Origin: UM-FILTER-38-24 sp041663205 | Lineage (GTDB): Bacteria > Patescibacteriota > Gracilibacteria > UBA1369 > LOWO2-01-FULL-3 | Assembly: GCA_041663205.1 (NCBI GenBank) | Contig: JBAZQZ010000021.1 | Span: 1-12,785 of the forward strand | Direction of reading: 5' to 3' | DNA length: 12,785 bases | Shown here: piece by piece, positions 1-6,980 of the stretch | Layout: each line of letters begins with the position of its first letter | Position numbering within the stretch: position 1 is the first letter of the stretch | Translations under genes and position numbers: made by a program | Notes under the pieces: generated by a model | Databases searched by the model: none | Seen by the model: only the letters and a program-made list of their open reading frames with translations | Told to the model about the DNA's origin: nothing

Positions 1-321
1 ACTGCTTGCGGAGATCGAAACGCCGGGTCCGTAAACCGTATAATCACCGGAAAGCTTATTGTATTTATCTATTTCGTCTTGGATAGTCTTCACGGCCAAA
101 TCCTGATCGGAAAGGCTCAAAAGGGTATTCTCCAAGTCCTTTATTTCGTCTCTGAGATTCTGATTTTCCTCTTTCAACACTTTGATTTCCTTGAAAACAT
201 CGGTCTTCGAATCTCTCAAAATGATACTGTTCACAACGTTGAAAGATTTACTTTCGACGACGATAAAACTTCCAAGCACAATTGCGATTACCAATATGTA
301 AATTTTTCTTTTGTTTATCAT
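1..321 (-). CDS. DUF881-family membrane protein, N-terminal part (cut by window edge)
   Basis: Partial gene. The minus strand reads from an ATG at 319-321 through 107 open codons to the window edge. The product begins MINKRKIYILVIAIVLGSF, one short hydrophobic segment (about residues 6-22) after a basic N-terminus, so it should be membrane-anchored with the bulk outside. A heptad-like charged region (about 38-92, with EIKVLKEENQNLRDEIKDLE) predicts a coiled coil. It ends in YTVYGPGVSIS, which matches the start of the DUF881 fold (compare GEGVEIVI in its neighbour). The ATG directly follows the TAG of the upstream gene (TAGATG), so the two are almost certainly co-transcribed and translationally coupled. 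DUF881 proteins (YlxW/YlxX type) are known near division and cell-wall genes in Gram-positive bacteria, but their biochemical role is not established. The catalytic or binding part lies outside the window. Confidence 0.75.
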   Translation of the reverse strand, partial: MINKRKIYILVIAIVLGSFIVVESKSFNVVNSIILRDSKTDVFKEIKVLKEENQNLRDEIKDLENTLLSLSDQDLAVKTIQDEIDKYNKLSGDYTVYGPGVSISASS

Positions 322-1050
322 CTATTTTACGATATTTAAGTTATTTGCCTTGAGGTCTCCATTGTAGATAGGGATAGAGAGAAAAGCTTTTTGCTCCGCC
401 TTAAAACGCACCTCTCCTTTTTTGGATCTTTTGTATATGGACGGCAACAAAGCCTCATTCAAAATTCTCTGCATGATGCTACCGCTATCTCCGACCGCAT
501 TTATTGTAAAAGGCGGAGAAATATAACTGTTGTTTATCAAAATACTTGTTCCGATCGAAGAAATAGGGGACTGAGCCGTAATTCTTTGATTATTTATTGA
601 AACCGCATCAGCTTTGGCGGAATTCAACACGTTCACAAGATCGCGAAGATCGGAAGCCTGTACAAGCAAAGCGTCCGACACATCAGCGCCTTCCCTCTCT
701 GCCGTCGGGCTGTCATCGATAACTATTTCCACTCCCTCACCTTCTACCACGCTAAGCCCGATTTTCCTCTTAAGCTGGTCAAGAATATCTGTGTTTACAT
801 CCTTGGTTTTCGATTCTATGAGACTTTGGGCTTCCTCTATTTCATTACGCAAAAACACGATTCTGCTCTGCAAATAAGACTGTTCATCCAAAAAACTTTT
901 CAGTAAATCCTTTCTCGCATCGATTTCGTCCACAGGAAAATTTCCGCCTTTTGGAACTTCGGTTTTAAATTGCCACGTAAGAAAAAGCCCCAAAACAAGG
1001 CCTGTTATGGCAAAAGAAATTGCAAATTTTTTATTTTTATCTTCAAGCAT
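322..1050 (-). CDS. DUF881-family membrane-anchored coiled-coil protein
   Basis: This is a 242-residue protein starting MLEDKNKKFAIS. One transmembrane segment spans about residues 8-27, a coiled coil about 45-95, and a DUF881 domain about 99-225. Family hallmarks visible are GEGVEIVIDDS (103-113), a DLRDLVNVLNSAKADAVSIN block (134-153), NQRITAQSPI (154-163) and ISPPFTINAVGD (177-188). An in-frame TTG at 1086 would add 12 residues, but it lies upstream of a TATAAT box at 1063-1068, so I prefer the ATG at 1048-1050. The function of DUF881 is unknown. The family is extracytoplasmic and often appears as tandem paralogues beside division or envelope genes. Here the tandem partner follows with no gap, and murI, a peptidoglycan precursor gene, is divergent 70 bp away, which fits an envelope role by inference. 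Confidence 0.85.
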   Translation of the reverse strand: MLEDKNKKFAISFAITGLVLGLFLTWQFKTEVPKGGNFPVDEIDARKDLLKSFLDEQSYLQSRIVFLRNEIEEAQSLIESKTKDVNTDILDQLKRKIGLSVVEGEGVEIVIDDSPTAEREGADVSDALLVQASDLRDLVNVLNSAKADAVSINNQRITAQSPISSIGTSILINNSYISPPFTINAVGDSGSIMQRILNEALLPSIYKRSKKGEVRFKAEQKAFLSIPIYNGDLKANNLNIVK

Positions 1051-1062
1051 CGGCTCAATAAT

Positions 1063-1068
1063 ATTATA
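1063..1068 (-). promoter_or_regulatory. -10 box of the DUF881 pair
   Basis: A perfect TATAAT on the minus strand ends 12 nt before the preferred ATG (1048-1050). Transcription starting about 7 nt downstream would leave a leader of only about 5-6 nt, so the mRNA would be essentially leaderless. There is no Shine-Dalgarno sequence and no convincing -35. Confidence 0.5.
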
Positions 1069-1093
1069 ACTGGCTCTACAAAGCAATTTTTGG

Positions 1094-1099
1094 TATATT
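1094..1099 (+). promoter_or_regulatory. extended -10 box of murI
   Basis: TGGTATATT has the extended -10 form (TGn followed by TATATT, 5 of 6 matches to TATAAT). It ends 21 nt before the murI ATG. No clear -35 and no Shine-Dalgarno precede the gene. It lies back-to-back with the DUF881 promoter in the 70-bp divergent gap. Confidence 0.4.
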
Positions 1100-1120
1100 C
1101 AGCCCAAGTAAAAAATACGA

Positions 1121-1930
1121 ATGATTGCACTATTTGATTCAGGATACGGCGGACTCACAGTCCTAAAACCGATACTCAAGCTTCTGCCCGAGTATGACTA
1201 CTTATACTTGGGGGATAGCGGCAGAGCTCCATACGGAAATCACAGCACGGAAAATATAAAAATGTTTTCCGAGCAGGCGGTGGAATATTTGTTTAAGAAA
1301 GGCGCAAAACTGATAATCTTTGCTTGCAATACAGCCTCAAGCACATCACTCAGGCATGTTCAACAAAAATATTTAAACGGGAAAGACGAAAAAGACAGAA
1401 AAATCCTCGGAGTGCTTATCCCTGCGGCACAAAAAGCCATGGAAATCACAAAAAACAAACGAGTCGGAGTGGTTGGTACGAAGGCTACAATAAGCTCAAA
1501 AGTCTACGAAACAGAAATCCATAAACTGAATGAAAATGTCGAAGTTTACGGAAAAGCCTGTCCGCTTCTCGTGCCGTTAATAGAAGAAGGCTGGCAAAAC
1601 AAACCCGAAGCACATTCAATCCTCAAAAAATATCTTCGCGACGTGAAAAACCACAACGTGGATACTCTGATTTTAGGGTGCACGCACTACCCTCTGATGA
1701 TCAAAAATTTCAAAAGAATTCTGGGCAAAAAAATCCGTATAATCGAATCGGGAGAAGTGACAGCGCAAAGCCTTAAAGCCTACCTGCAAAGACATCCTGA
1801 AATAGAAAAGAAACTATCCAAAAAAGGCAAAAGAGAATTCCTGACGACAGGGGATACCGAAACATTCAAAAACTTCACCGAAAAATACCTCGGCATGAAA
1901 ATCAAGACTCCTACTCCCATTCAATGGTAG
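1121..1930 (+). CDS. murI: glutamate racemase
   Basis: This 269-residue enzyme converts L-glutamate to D-glutamate for peptidoglycan, using two cysteines as acid/base catalysts and no cofactor. All family motifs are present: FDSGYGGLTVL (5-15, with the substrate-binding Asp6-Ser7), APYGNHS (36-42), FACNTASS (67-74, catalytic Cys69) and LGCTHYPLM (185-193, catalytic Cys187). Length is normal (about 260-285), and nothing is missing. The start is unambiguous because the DSG motif begins at residue 6. It is cytoplasmic. Divergent from the DUF881 pair with 70 bp between start codons. Its last 20 bp overlap the 3' end of guaA on the other strand, and I see no terminator between them. Confidence 0.97.
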   Translation: MIALFDSGYGGLTVLKPILKLLPEYDYLYLGDSGRAPYGNHSTENIKMFSEQAVEYLFKKGAKLIIFACNTASSTSLRHVQQKYLNGKDEKDRKILGVLIPAAQKAMEITKNKRVGVVGTKATISSKVYETEIHKLNENVEVYGKACPLLVPLIEEGWQNKPEAHSILKKYLRDVKNHNVDTLILGCTHYPLMIKNFKRILGKKIRIIESGEVTAQSLKAYLQRHPEIEKKLSKKGKREFLTTGDTETFKNFTEKYLGMKIKTPTPIQW

Positions 1931-3731
1931 CCGGTGGTTTATTTGTAATGTCGTAAAATATTCCATAAACACCCTCGACTTTCGCAAGTCTTGAAGTTAG
2001 CTCGGCAAGCTTTTCAAAATCCATCCTGTAAAAGTTCGCAGTCATGGCCTCTTGGCTGTTTACCGGCCTAAGGACTATACATTCCTCGGGTCGCCTGCCC
2101 GCCGTGGCGGGACTATCCAACGATAGGGGAATAAGTACAGTCGGAAACTGCCATATATCATTCAAGATTTTGGCTTCTGCAATATAGTCCATGACAATCT
2201 TGTCGGCCTTCTGGGTAGTCAAAACTCTGTCAGAAGTGAGGTATTTATTGTGTATACCCGTAGAGGTGATTTCGCTAGGCTGTAAGCACAAAAGTACGCG
2301 ATTGATGTCCGCGAATTGATTAGTCAGTTGGGTAGCCAGAGTGGATAGGCTATCCCAGTCAGACGGCTTACCTGTAAGCAAAAGAGGATGGCGATAAGTC
2401 CTTTCATCTCCCTGTACTCCAACACTTTTTATCGGAAGGATATGTCCTTTAAAGCCTTTATCAGCCAAAAACTCATTTATCTTCACTTCGGTGTTTTTCA
2501 AAGATTCCGGATAGTCGGCTTCCTTCGCACAAAGTATACGAACAGCCAAACCGGGACCCGGAAAAGGATGCCTCCACACAAGCTCTTTCTTAAGGCCAAG
2601 TTTTTCCCCGACCATTCGAACTTCGTCTTTATAAAGTTGAGCGATAGGCTCGATGACTTTTCCCGCCTCAATCAATTTCAAAATCTTATCAACTCTATTG
2701 TGGTGAGTTTTTATTTTATCCGCATGTTTTGTGCCGCCGGTTTCGATAGTGTCAGGATAAATTGTACCTTGTCCGAGAAGCCATTGTTCGGGATCAAGTC
2801 CAAGTTCATTTGAAACTTTCTCCTGAATTTTCAAAAACAGGTCCCCGATAATTTTTCGTTTTTCCTCGGGTTCGTAAATCCCTTTCAAAGCTTCAAAATA
2901 TTCAGCCCCCGCATCATAAACGTGCAAATTCGTGACACCAAGCTCTTTCAAAGCGGCAGAAACTTCCTCTTTTTCATTCATCCTCATGAATCCGGTATCG
3001 ACAAAAAGTCCGTATACTCGCTCCGCCCCGATTGCCTTACAGATGAGCGCAAACGCAACAGTGCTGTCCACTCCGCCGCTTATCATCAAAAACACTTTTT
3101 TATCTCCGACCTTTTCTTTGATCCCACGGACAATATCCTCGATATAAGTATCCATATTCCAATCATGAGCCGCATCGGTAATATCCACAAAATTCTGCAA
3201 AATATTATTCCCGCACAGAGTATGCGTCACCTCGGGATGAAACTGCAGAGAATAAATATTTTTCGAATAATTCGCCATCGCCGCGATAGGGCAGTCCTCA
3301 GTACCGGCAACCCCGACAAATCCTTCCGGCAATTTTACGACCTGATCAAAATGACTCATCCAAACATCTTCGTAATCTCCAATACCCTGAAAAACCCCTT
3401 TCTTCTCGGTAAATTTAACATTCGCATGCCCATACTCACGCACATTTCCGTTTTTAACTTCGCCGCCGAGTAAATGCGCGATCAGCTGATGCCCGTAGCA
3501 AATTCCAAGCACCGGTACGCCGATATTCAAAATCCTGAGATCACATTTTGCACTATTCGGATCATTCACGCTCGAAGGTCCGCCCGAAAGCACGATTCCC
3601 TTATAATCCAAAAGCTTTTCATAAGGCGTCTCCGGATCCAAAATCTCGGTATAAACGCCAATCCTGCGAATTCTATTCGCAATCAAATGCGCATACTGCC
3701 CTCCAAAATCTAAAACCGCAATCTTATTCAT
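1911..3731 (-). CDS. guaA: GMP synthase (glutamine-hydrolysing), long form
   Basis: It makes GMP from XMP, ATP and glutamine, the last step of guanine nucleotide synthesis. An N-terminal class I glutamine amidotransferase domain (about 1-195) carries GICYGHQ (nucleophile Cys78) and QFHPEV (His165, Glu167). The ATP-pyrophosphatase domain (about 196-395) carries the PP-loop SGGVDST (218-224), GQGTIYPD (320-327) and RHPFPGPGLAVR (387-398). The C-terminus ends PPATIEWE as in all GuaA. At 606 residues it is about 80 longer than the usual bacterial enzyme (about 510-525). The extra sequence lies in the dimerisation region (about 400-570), which has ILPIKSVGVQGDERTY (431-446) followed by a second unit, an arrangement I recognise from the eukaryotic long form (human GMPS). 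No guanine riboswitch is visible upstream. The last 20 bp overlap murI tail-to-tail. Confidence 0.97.
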   Translation of the reverse strand: MNKIAVLDFGGQYAHLIANRIRRIGVYTEILDPETPYEKLLDYKGIVLSGGPSSVNDPNSAKCDLRILNIGVPVLGICYGHQLIAHLLGGEVKNGNVREYGHANVKFTEKKGVFQGIGDYEDVWMSHFDQVVKLPEGFVGVAGTEDCPIAAMANYSKNIYSLQFHPEVTHTLCGNNILQNFVDITDAAHDWNMDTYIEDIVRGIKEKVGDKKVFLMISGGVDSTVAFALICKAIGAERVYGLFVDTGFMRMNEKEEVSAALKELGVTNLHVYDAGAEYFEALKGIYEPEEKRKIIGDLFLKIQEKVSNELGLDPEQWLLGQGTIYPDTIETGGTKHADKIKTHHNRVDKILKLIEAGKVIEPIAQLYKDEVRMVGEKLGLKKELVWRHPFPGPGLAVRILCAKEADYPESLKNTEVKINEFLADKGFKGHILPIKSVGVQGDERTYRHPLLLTGKPSDWDSLSTLATQLTNQFADINRVLLCLQPSEITSTGIHNKYLTSDRVLTTQKADKIVMDYIAEAKILNDIWQFPTVLIPLSLDSPATAGRRPEECIVLRPVNSQEAMTANFYRMDFEKLAELTSRLAKVEGVYGIFYDITNKPPATIEWE

Positions 3732-3791
3732 GCCTCAATGTTTACAATAAAAATACAAAAATGTCCACCGATTCCACTTTTCCAATCTCAG

Positions 3792-3837
3792 GATTTTAGA
3801 ATTATTTTAAGAAAATTTCACGATTATTTAATGTCGA
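3792..3837 (+). repeat. AT-rich intergenic element, copy A
   Basis: The first 27 bases (GATTTTAGAATTATTTTAAG then AAAATTT) match the start of copy B at 8349-8375 with two mismatches by eye. After a spacer about 10 nt shorter than in B, both copies share the identical 15-mer ATTATTTAATGTCGA (here 3823-3837). Copy A lies upstream of the DUF3800 stub, copy B upstream of yifB, both reading towards the downstream gene. It may be a promoter or an operator; there is no GC-rich hairpin, so it is not a standard terminator. The function is not known to me. Confidence 0.55.
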
Positions 3838-3861
3838 TATGTTAGCCTCGGATCAAAAATA

Positions 3862-3867
3862 TATAAA
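3862..3867 (+). promoter_or_regulatory. -10-like box of the DUF3800 stub
   Basis: TATAAA (5 of 6) ends exactly 8 nt before the ATG of the DUF3800 fragment, the same spacing as the TATAAT boxes of dnaB and lysS. It suggests that the stub kept its original promoter. Confidence 0.35.
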
Positions 3868-3875
3868 AGCATAAC

Positions 3876-3950
3876 ATGCTGGTATTTATAGATGAATCCG
3901 GGGATCCGGGATTAGCAGGCAAAGAAGGGGCAAGTAAACTTTTATTTTCC
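3876..3950 (+). pseudogene. DUF3800 gene remnant (5' stub)
   Basis: From an ATG at 3876 the plus strand reads MLVFIDESGDPG followed by LAGKEGASKLLF. The opening MxxFIDESGDPG and the following GASK are the N-terminal signature of DUF3800 proteins, which are usually well over 200 residues, have an RNase H-like core as I recall, and are often found in defence islands or mobile regions. Homology stops after about 24 codons, where the frame runs into the 3' end of lysS on the opposite strand. It stays open antisense to lysS until 4280, but that part does not resemble DUF3800. I read this as a gene truncated by a deletion that joined its 5' end to the lysS 3' end. The family assignment rests on a short motif recalled from memory. 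The end of the remnant is approximate. Confidence 0.55.
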
Positions 3951-5471
3951 CTCCGGCCTCATCAGTGGAAAAAGCACACTATCCTTCAAATTTTCTTGTC
4001 CCGTAAGCAACGTCACAAGCCTATCTATTCCCATTCCCCAGCCGGACATGCAAGGCATGCCGTGTTCCATCGCAGTCAAATATTCTTCATTCATCATCAT
4101 TGCTTCTTCGTCGCCACCGGCTTTTGCTTTTGCCTGAGCCTCAAATCTCGCCCTCTGATCCACTGGATCCACAAGCTCACTATACGCATTCACAACTTCC
4201 CAACCATTCACCAAAAGCTGAAAAGTATCGCAAAGATTCGGGTTCTCATCATTTTTTCTCGCCAAAGGTTTTGTCAGTAGGGGATGATGAGTTACGAAAG
4301 TCGGCTGTACAAGTTTCGGTCTGGAAACCTTTTTGTAAAGCGCATCAACCAAATTTCCATATCCCAAACTCTCGGCTTTTTCTATCACGATTTTTTTCGC
4401 TTTGATCGCTTTCAGAAGCCCTTTCACGTCGCCCTCGTATTTCAAAACATCGATTCCGCAGTCCTCATCAATCATTTCTGTAAACTTTTTTCTTGGCCAC
4501 GGAGCTTTAAAATCAACCTCGACAGTCTCGCCATTTCTATCTTTCACGTTCACTTTCAAAGTTCCCAAAGTTTTTTTCAGCAAATACTCAAACATCTTTT
4601 CCGTAAATTCCATGTTGTCCTCAAAATTCCAATACGCCGCATAATGCTCAACCATCGTGAATTCCTGCAAATGGCTCGGATCCATTCCTTCATTTCTGAA
4701 ACATCTCGCAACCTCAAAAGTTTTTTCAAAACCTCCGACAATCGCCATCTTCTGCCAAAGTTCACCGGCCGCGATTCGCAAATAAACGTCTATATCAAGC
4801 GCATTGTGATGAGTTATAAAAGGTTTCGCACTCGCACCTGAAGAAATATTTTCCAAAATCGGAGTCTCGATTTCAGTAAATCCTTTATCCCAATAAAACT
4901 CGCGAAGCGCTTTTATAAGCCCGCTTCTGAAAACAAATCTATCAAGAACATTTCTGTCCATAACCGTATCCAAATATCTTTGTCTGTATTTTTGCTCTTG
5001 ATCTTGAAGTCCGTGCCATTTTTCAGGAAGCGGTCTTAGTGCTTTTGAAAGCAAAACAACATCAGAAACAAAAAGCGTGATTTCGCCCCTCTTTGTCACA
5101 AAAAGTTCACCTTCCGCACCGATAAAATCCGCCATATCAATCTTTTTCAAAAACTCAAATTTCTCTTTTCCAAGAAAATCTTCCATAAAACAAAGTTGAA
5201 TTTTTCCGTCGAAATCCTGCAAATTCCCGAAAGAAATTTTTCCGTGTTCACGAAAAGAAACAAGTCTTCCGCAAAGCTTCATGTTCTTTTTCGAAGGCTT
5301 TGCCATGATTTCTTCATGAGATCTAAGCCCGCCTTTTTCGCCTAGAACAAGCGCTTCCTTCGTCGTCACAGTTCTTTCATATTTGCCGACATACGGACTT
5401 ATTCCACCGTCTCTCAGGTCGGAAAGTTTTTTAAGTCTGTCCCTATATTCATTTGATTCTACGAGCGTCAT
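3942..5471 (-). CDS. lysS: lysyl-tRNA synthetase, class II
   Basis: This 509-residue cytoplasmic enzyme charges tRNA-Lys. An N-terminal OB-fold anticodon-binding domain (about 65-145) shows GRLVSFREHGKISFGNLQDF. The class II catalytic core follows: motif 1 around ETPILENISSGASAKPF (202-218), motif 2 with FRNEGMDPSHLQEFT (258-272) and motif 3 GWGMGIDRL (477-485). The LARKND and NAYSELVDPVDQRARFEAQ stretches (403-408, 428-446) are typical of LysRS. LRIAAGELWQK (231-241) replaces the more common LRIAPEL; I remember similar sequences in CPR bacteria. The protein is complete, ending FPLMRPEGK. It lies 19 bp after dnaB but has its own TATAAT box 8 nt before the ATG and no Shine-Dalgarno, so it may be transcribed both ways. 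The DUF3800 stub abuts its stop codon. Confidence 0.96.
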   Translation of the reverse strand: MTLVESNEYRDRLKKLSDLRDGGISPYVGKYERTVTTKEALVLGEKGGLRSHEEIMAKPSKKNMKLCGRLVSFREHGKISFGNLQDFDGKIQLCFMEDFLGKEKFEFLKKIDMADFIGAEGELFVTKRGEITLFVSDVVLLSKALRPLPEKWHGLQDQEQKYRQRYLDTVMDRNVLDRFVFRSGLIKALREFYWDKGFTEIETPILENISSGASAKPFITHHNALDIDVYLRIAAGELWQKMAIVGGFEKTFEVARCFRNEGMDPSHLQEFTMVEHYAAYWNFEDNMEFTEKMFEYLLKKTLGTLKVNVKDRNGETVEVDFKAPWPRKKFTEMIDEDCGIDVLKYEGDVKGLLKAIKAKKIVIEKAESLGYGNLVDALYKKVSRPKLVQPTFVTHHPLLTKPLARKNDENPNLCDTFQLLVNGWEVVNAYSELVDPVDQRARFEAQAKAKAGGDEEAMMMNEEYLTAMEHGMPCMSGWGMGIDRLVTLLTGQENLKDSVLFPLMRPEGK

Positions 5472-5479
5472 ATAACACC

Positions 5480-5485
5480 ATTATA
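5480..5485 (-). promoter_or_regulatory. -10 box of lysS (leaderless spacing)
   Basis: A perfect TATAAT on the minus strand lies in the 19-bp gap after dnaB and ends 8 nt before the lysS ATG. A start about 7-8 nt downstream would put the transcript 5' end at the A of ATG. The hexamer 17 nt upstream (TATGCA) is a poor -35, 3 of 6 matches. Confidence 0.55.
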
Positions 5486-5490
5486 GCTAC

Positions 5491-6867
5491 TTATTCCATT
5501 TTTGCATAATCATCAAATTTTCTCTTTGTTTCCATGTCCAAAAATTTCATCTGCTCTTTCTTGAATGCAAGTTCGATGTGACCAATAGGCCCGTTTCTAT
5601 GCTTCCTGATAAATAAATCTGTGACTCCTTTTCGATCCGTATCTTCCTCGTAATAATCTTCACGATACATCATCAGCACAACATCCGCATCCTGCTCGAT
5701 CGCTCCGGATTCACGCAAATCACTGAGTTGTGGGATTTTGCTCGGCCTCATTTCAACCGCGCGAGAAAGCTGTGAAAGCGCCAAAATCGGGATCGAAAGA
5801 TCACGCGCCAACGCTTTTAGCGACCTTGAAATCTCGGAAATTTCCTGCACACGGTTTGACTGAGAATTATAGCTGGAACTGGAACCGGCGCTCATAAGTT
5901 GCAAATAATCGATCACAAGAAAATCCAAACCGTTTTCCATCTTTAGCCTTCTGGCCTTAGCCTTGAGCTCTGCGATAGAATTTCCGATCGAATCATCTAT
6001 GAAAATTTTCATGGAATTAAGTTCGTCCATTATGGATCCGATTCTGCCGAAATCATCATCGCTGAGTTTTCCTGTTCGCATTTTCCACGAATCCACGGAA
6101 AGAAGAGAACAAAACATTCTTTCAACGAGTTGTTCCTTCGACATTTCAAGAGAAATAAGTCCGACGCATTTTCCTCTCTTTGCGATATTTTGGGCTATAT
6201 TAAGAGCAAGAGCGGTTTTTCCCATAGACGGTCTCGCCGCAAGAATAACAAGATCGGAAGGTTGCAAACCCGACAAAAGATTGTCCAAAGCCTTAAATCC
6301 GGTTGGAAGTCCGCGATATTTTTCTTTCGCATCAGGATCATGTAAATCGGAAATCTTTTCGTAAGTCTTATTCAAAACATCTTTAATATGCACAAAACGG
6401 TCACTCATGTACGTCTGAGAAACCGAAAAAAGCGAACGCTCGGCCTTTTCGATAAGCTCCTCCGTATCCTGTTCCTCCATGTATCCAAGCCCTTTTATTG
6501 TGTCTCCGGCCAAAATAAGTTTTCGCAAAATCGATTTTTGCTTAACAATGGTTGCATACTGAAAAATATGAGTTGCGGTCGGAACTTCGTTCGCCAAAAG
6601 CGCCAAATAAGACGCGCCCCCGACTATTTTCAACTCTTTTTTCTCCTCCAAAATATTTGTCAAAGTCACCAAATCGATAGGAGTCCTTTTATCATAAAGA
6701 TCGATCATTGCCTGATAAATAAGCCGATGAGCATCATGATAAAAATCCTCGCTCTTGATAAAATCCGAGATTTTCGTGATCGCATCCTTATCAATCAAGA
6801 TAGAACCAAGAGTGGATTTTTCCGCTTCCACACTGTGAGGCGGGACAAAACCGCTTTGTTCAGACAT
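5491..6867 (-). CDS. dnaB: replicative DNA helicase DnaB
   Basis: This 458-residue replicative helicase forms a hexamer that unwinds DNA at the fork and contacts primase. The N-terminal DnaB domain spans about 8-110 (PPHSVEAEKSTLGSILID at 9-26), a linker about 111-185, and the RecA-like ATPase about 186-455. The Walker A is ARPSMGKTAL (211-220), Walker B FLVIDYLQLM (316-325), the sensor-like stretch LSQLSRAVEMR (364-374) and the arginine-finger region RKHRNGPIG (421-429). Length is that of a normal DnaB (about 440-470); there is no intein, a frequent insertion in this gene. The ATG at 6865-6867 is supported by a TATAAT box 8 nt upstream and there is no Shine-Dalgarno. lysS follows after 19 bp in the same direction, and yraN is divergent. 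Confidence 0.97.
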   Translation of the reverse strand: MSEQSGFVPPHSVEAEKSTLGSILIDKDAITKISDFIKSEDFYHDAHRLIYQAMIDLYDKRTPIDLVTLTNILEEKKELKIVGGASYLALLANEVPTATHIFQYATIVKQKSILRKLILAGDTIKGLGYMEEQDTEELIEKAERSLFSVSQTYMSDRFVHIKDVLNKTYEKISDLHDPDAKEKYRGLPTGFKALDNLLSGLQPSDLVILAARPSMGKTALALNIAQNIAKRGKCVGLISLEMSKEQLVERMFCSLLSVDSWKMRTGKLSDDDFGRIGSIMDELNSMKIFIDDSIGNSIAELKAKARRLKMENGLDFLVIDYLQLMSAGSSSSYNSQSNRVQEISEISRSLKALARDLSIPILALSQLSRAVEMRPSKIPQLSDLRESGAIEQDADVVLMMYREDYYEEDTDRKGVTDLFIRKHRNGPIGHIELAFKKEQMKFLDMETKRKFDDYAKME

Positions 6868-6875
6868 AAACTTTA

Positions 6876-6881
6876 ATTATA
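6876..6881 (-). promoter_or_regulatory. -10 box of dnaB (leaderless spacing)
   Basis: A perfect TATAAT on the minus strand is followed by TAAAGTTT (8 nt) and the dnaB ATG. This is the same geometry as for lysS. I see no convincing -35; the upstream bases include an A-rich run. Confidence 0.55.
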
Positions 6882-6893
6882 GAATTTTTCCCG

Positions 6894-6968
6894 ATGCCCG
6901 TTACACTCGGACCACAAGTATTACACGAAAAAATCTTCTTCTTCAACAAAGATTTTATAAAAATTTAA
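6894..6968 (+). other. possible 24-codon ORF in the dnaB-yraN gap
   Basis: ATG at 6894 opens 24 codons (MPVTLGPQVLHEKIFFFNKD and four more) ending TAA at 6966-6968, just before yraN. It has no Shine-Dalgarno; TATAGA ends 10 nt upstream. No family is recognised. The translation is plausible but short enough to be chance in an intergenic region. Confidence 0.15.
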
Positions 6969-6969
6969 T
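6964..6969 (+). promoter_or_regulatory. possible -10 box for yraN
   Basis: TTTAAT (5 of 6) ends 11 nt before the upstream-most ATG of yraN at 6981. It sits in ATTTAATGTC, a string shared with the AT-rich elements at 3792 and 8349. A rival box, TATACT at 7007-7012 (5 of 6), ends 10 nt before the later ATG at 7023, so promoter and start codon choice are linked. Confidence 0.3.
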
Positions 6970-6980
6970 GTCAGTGGTGT

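Noticed and set aside
2388..3713. Long plus-strand open frames across guaA
   Set aside because: They are antisense shadows of a well-conserved gene, and none resembles a known protein.
3732..3941. Riboswitch, tRNA or CRISPR in the largest intergenic gap
   Set aside because: No cloverleaf, no repeat-spacer pattern and no purine aptamer core is visible; the gap is explained by the AT-rich element and the DUF3800 stub.
3950..4280. Continuation of the DUF3800 stub frame as a 134-residue protein
   Set aside because: After about residue 24 the translation is the reverse strand of lysS and loses all likeness to DUF3800.
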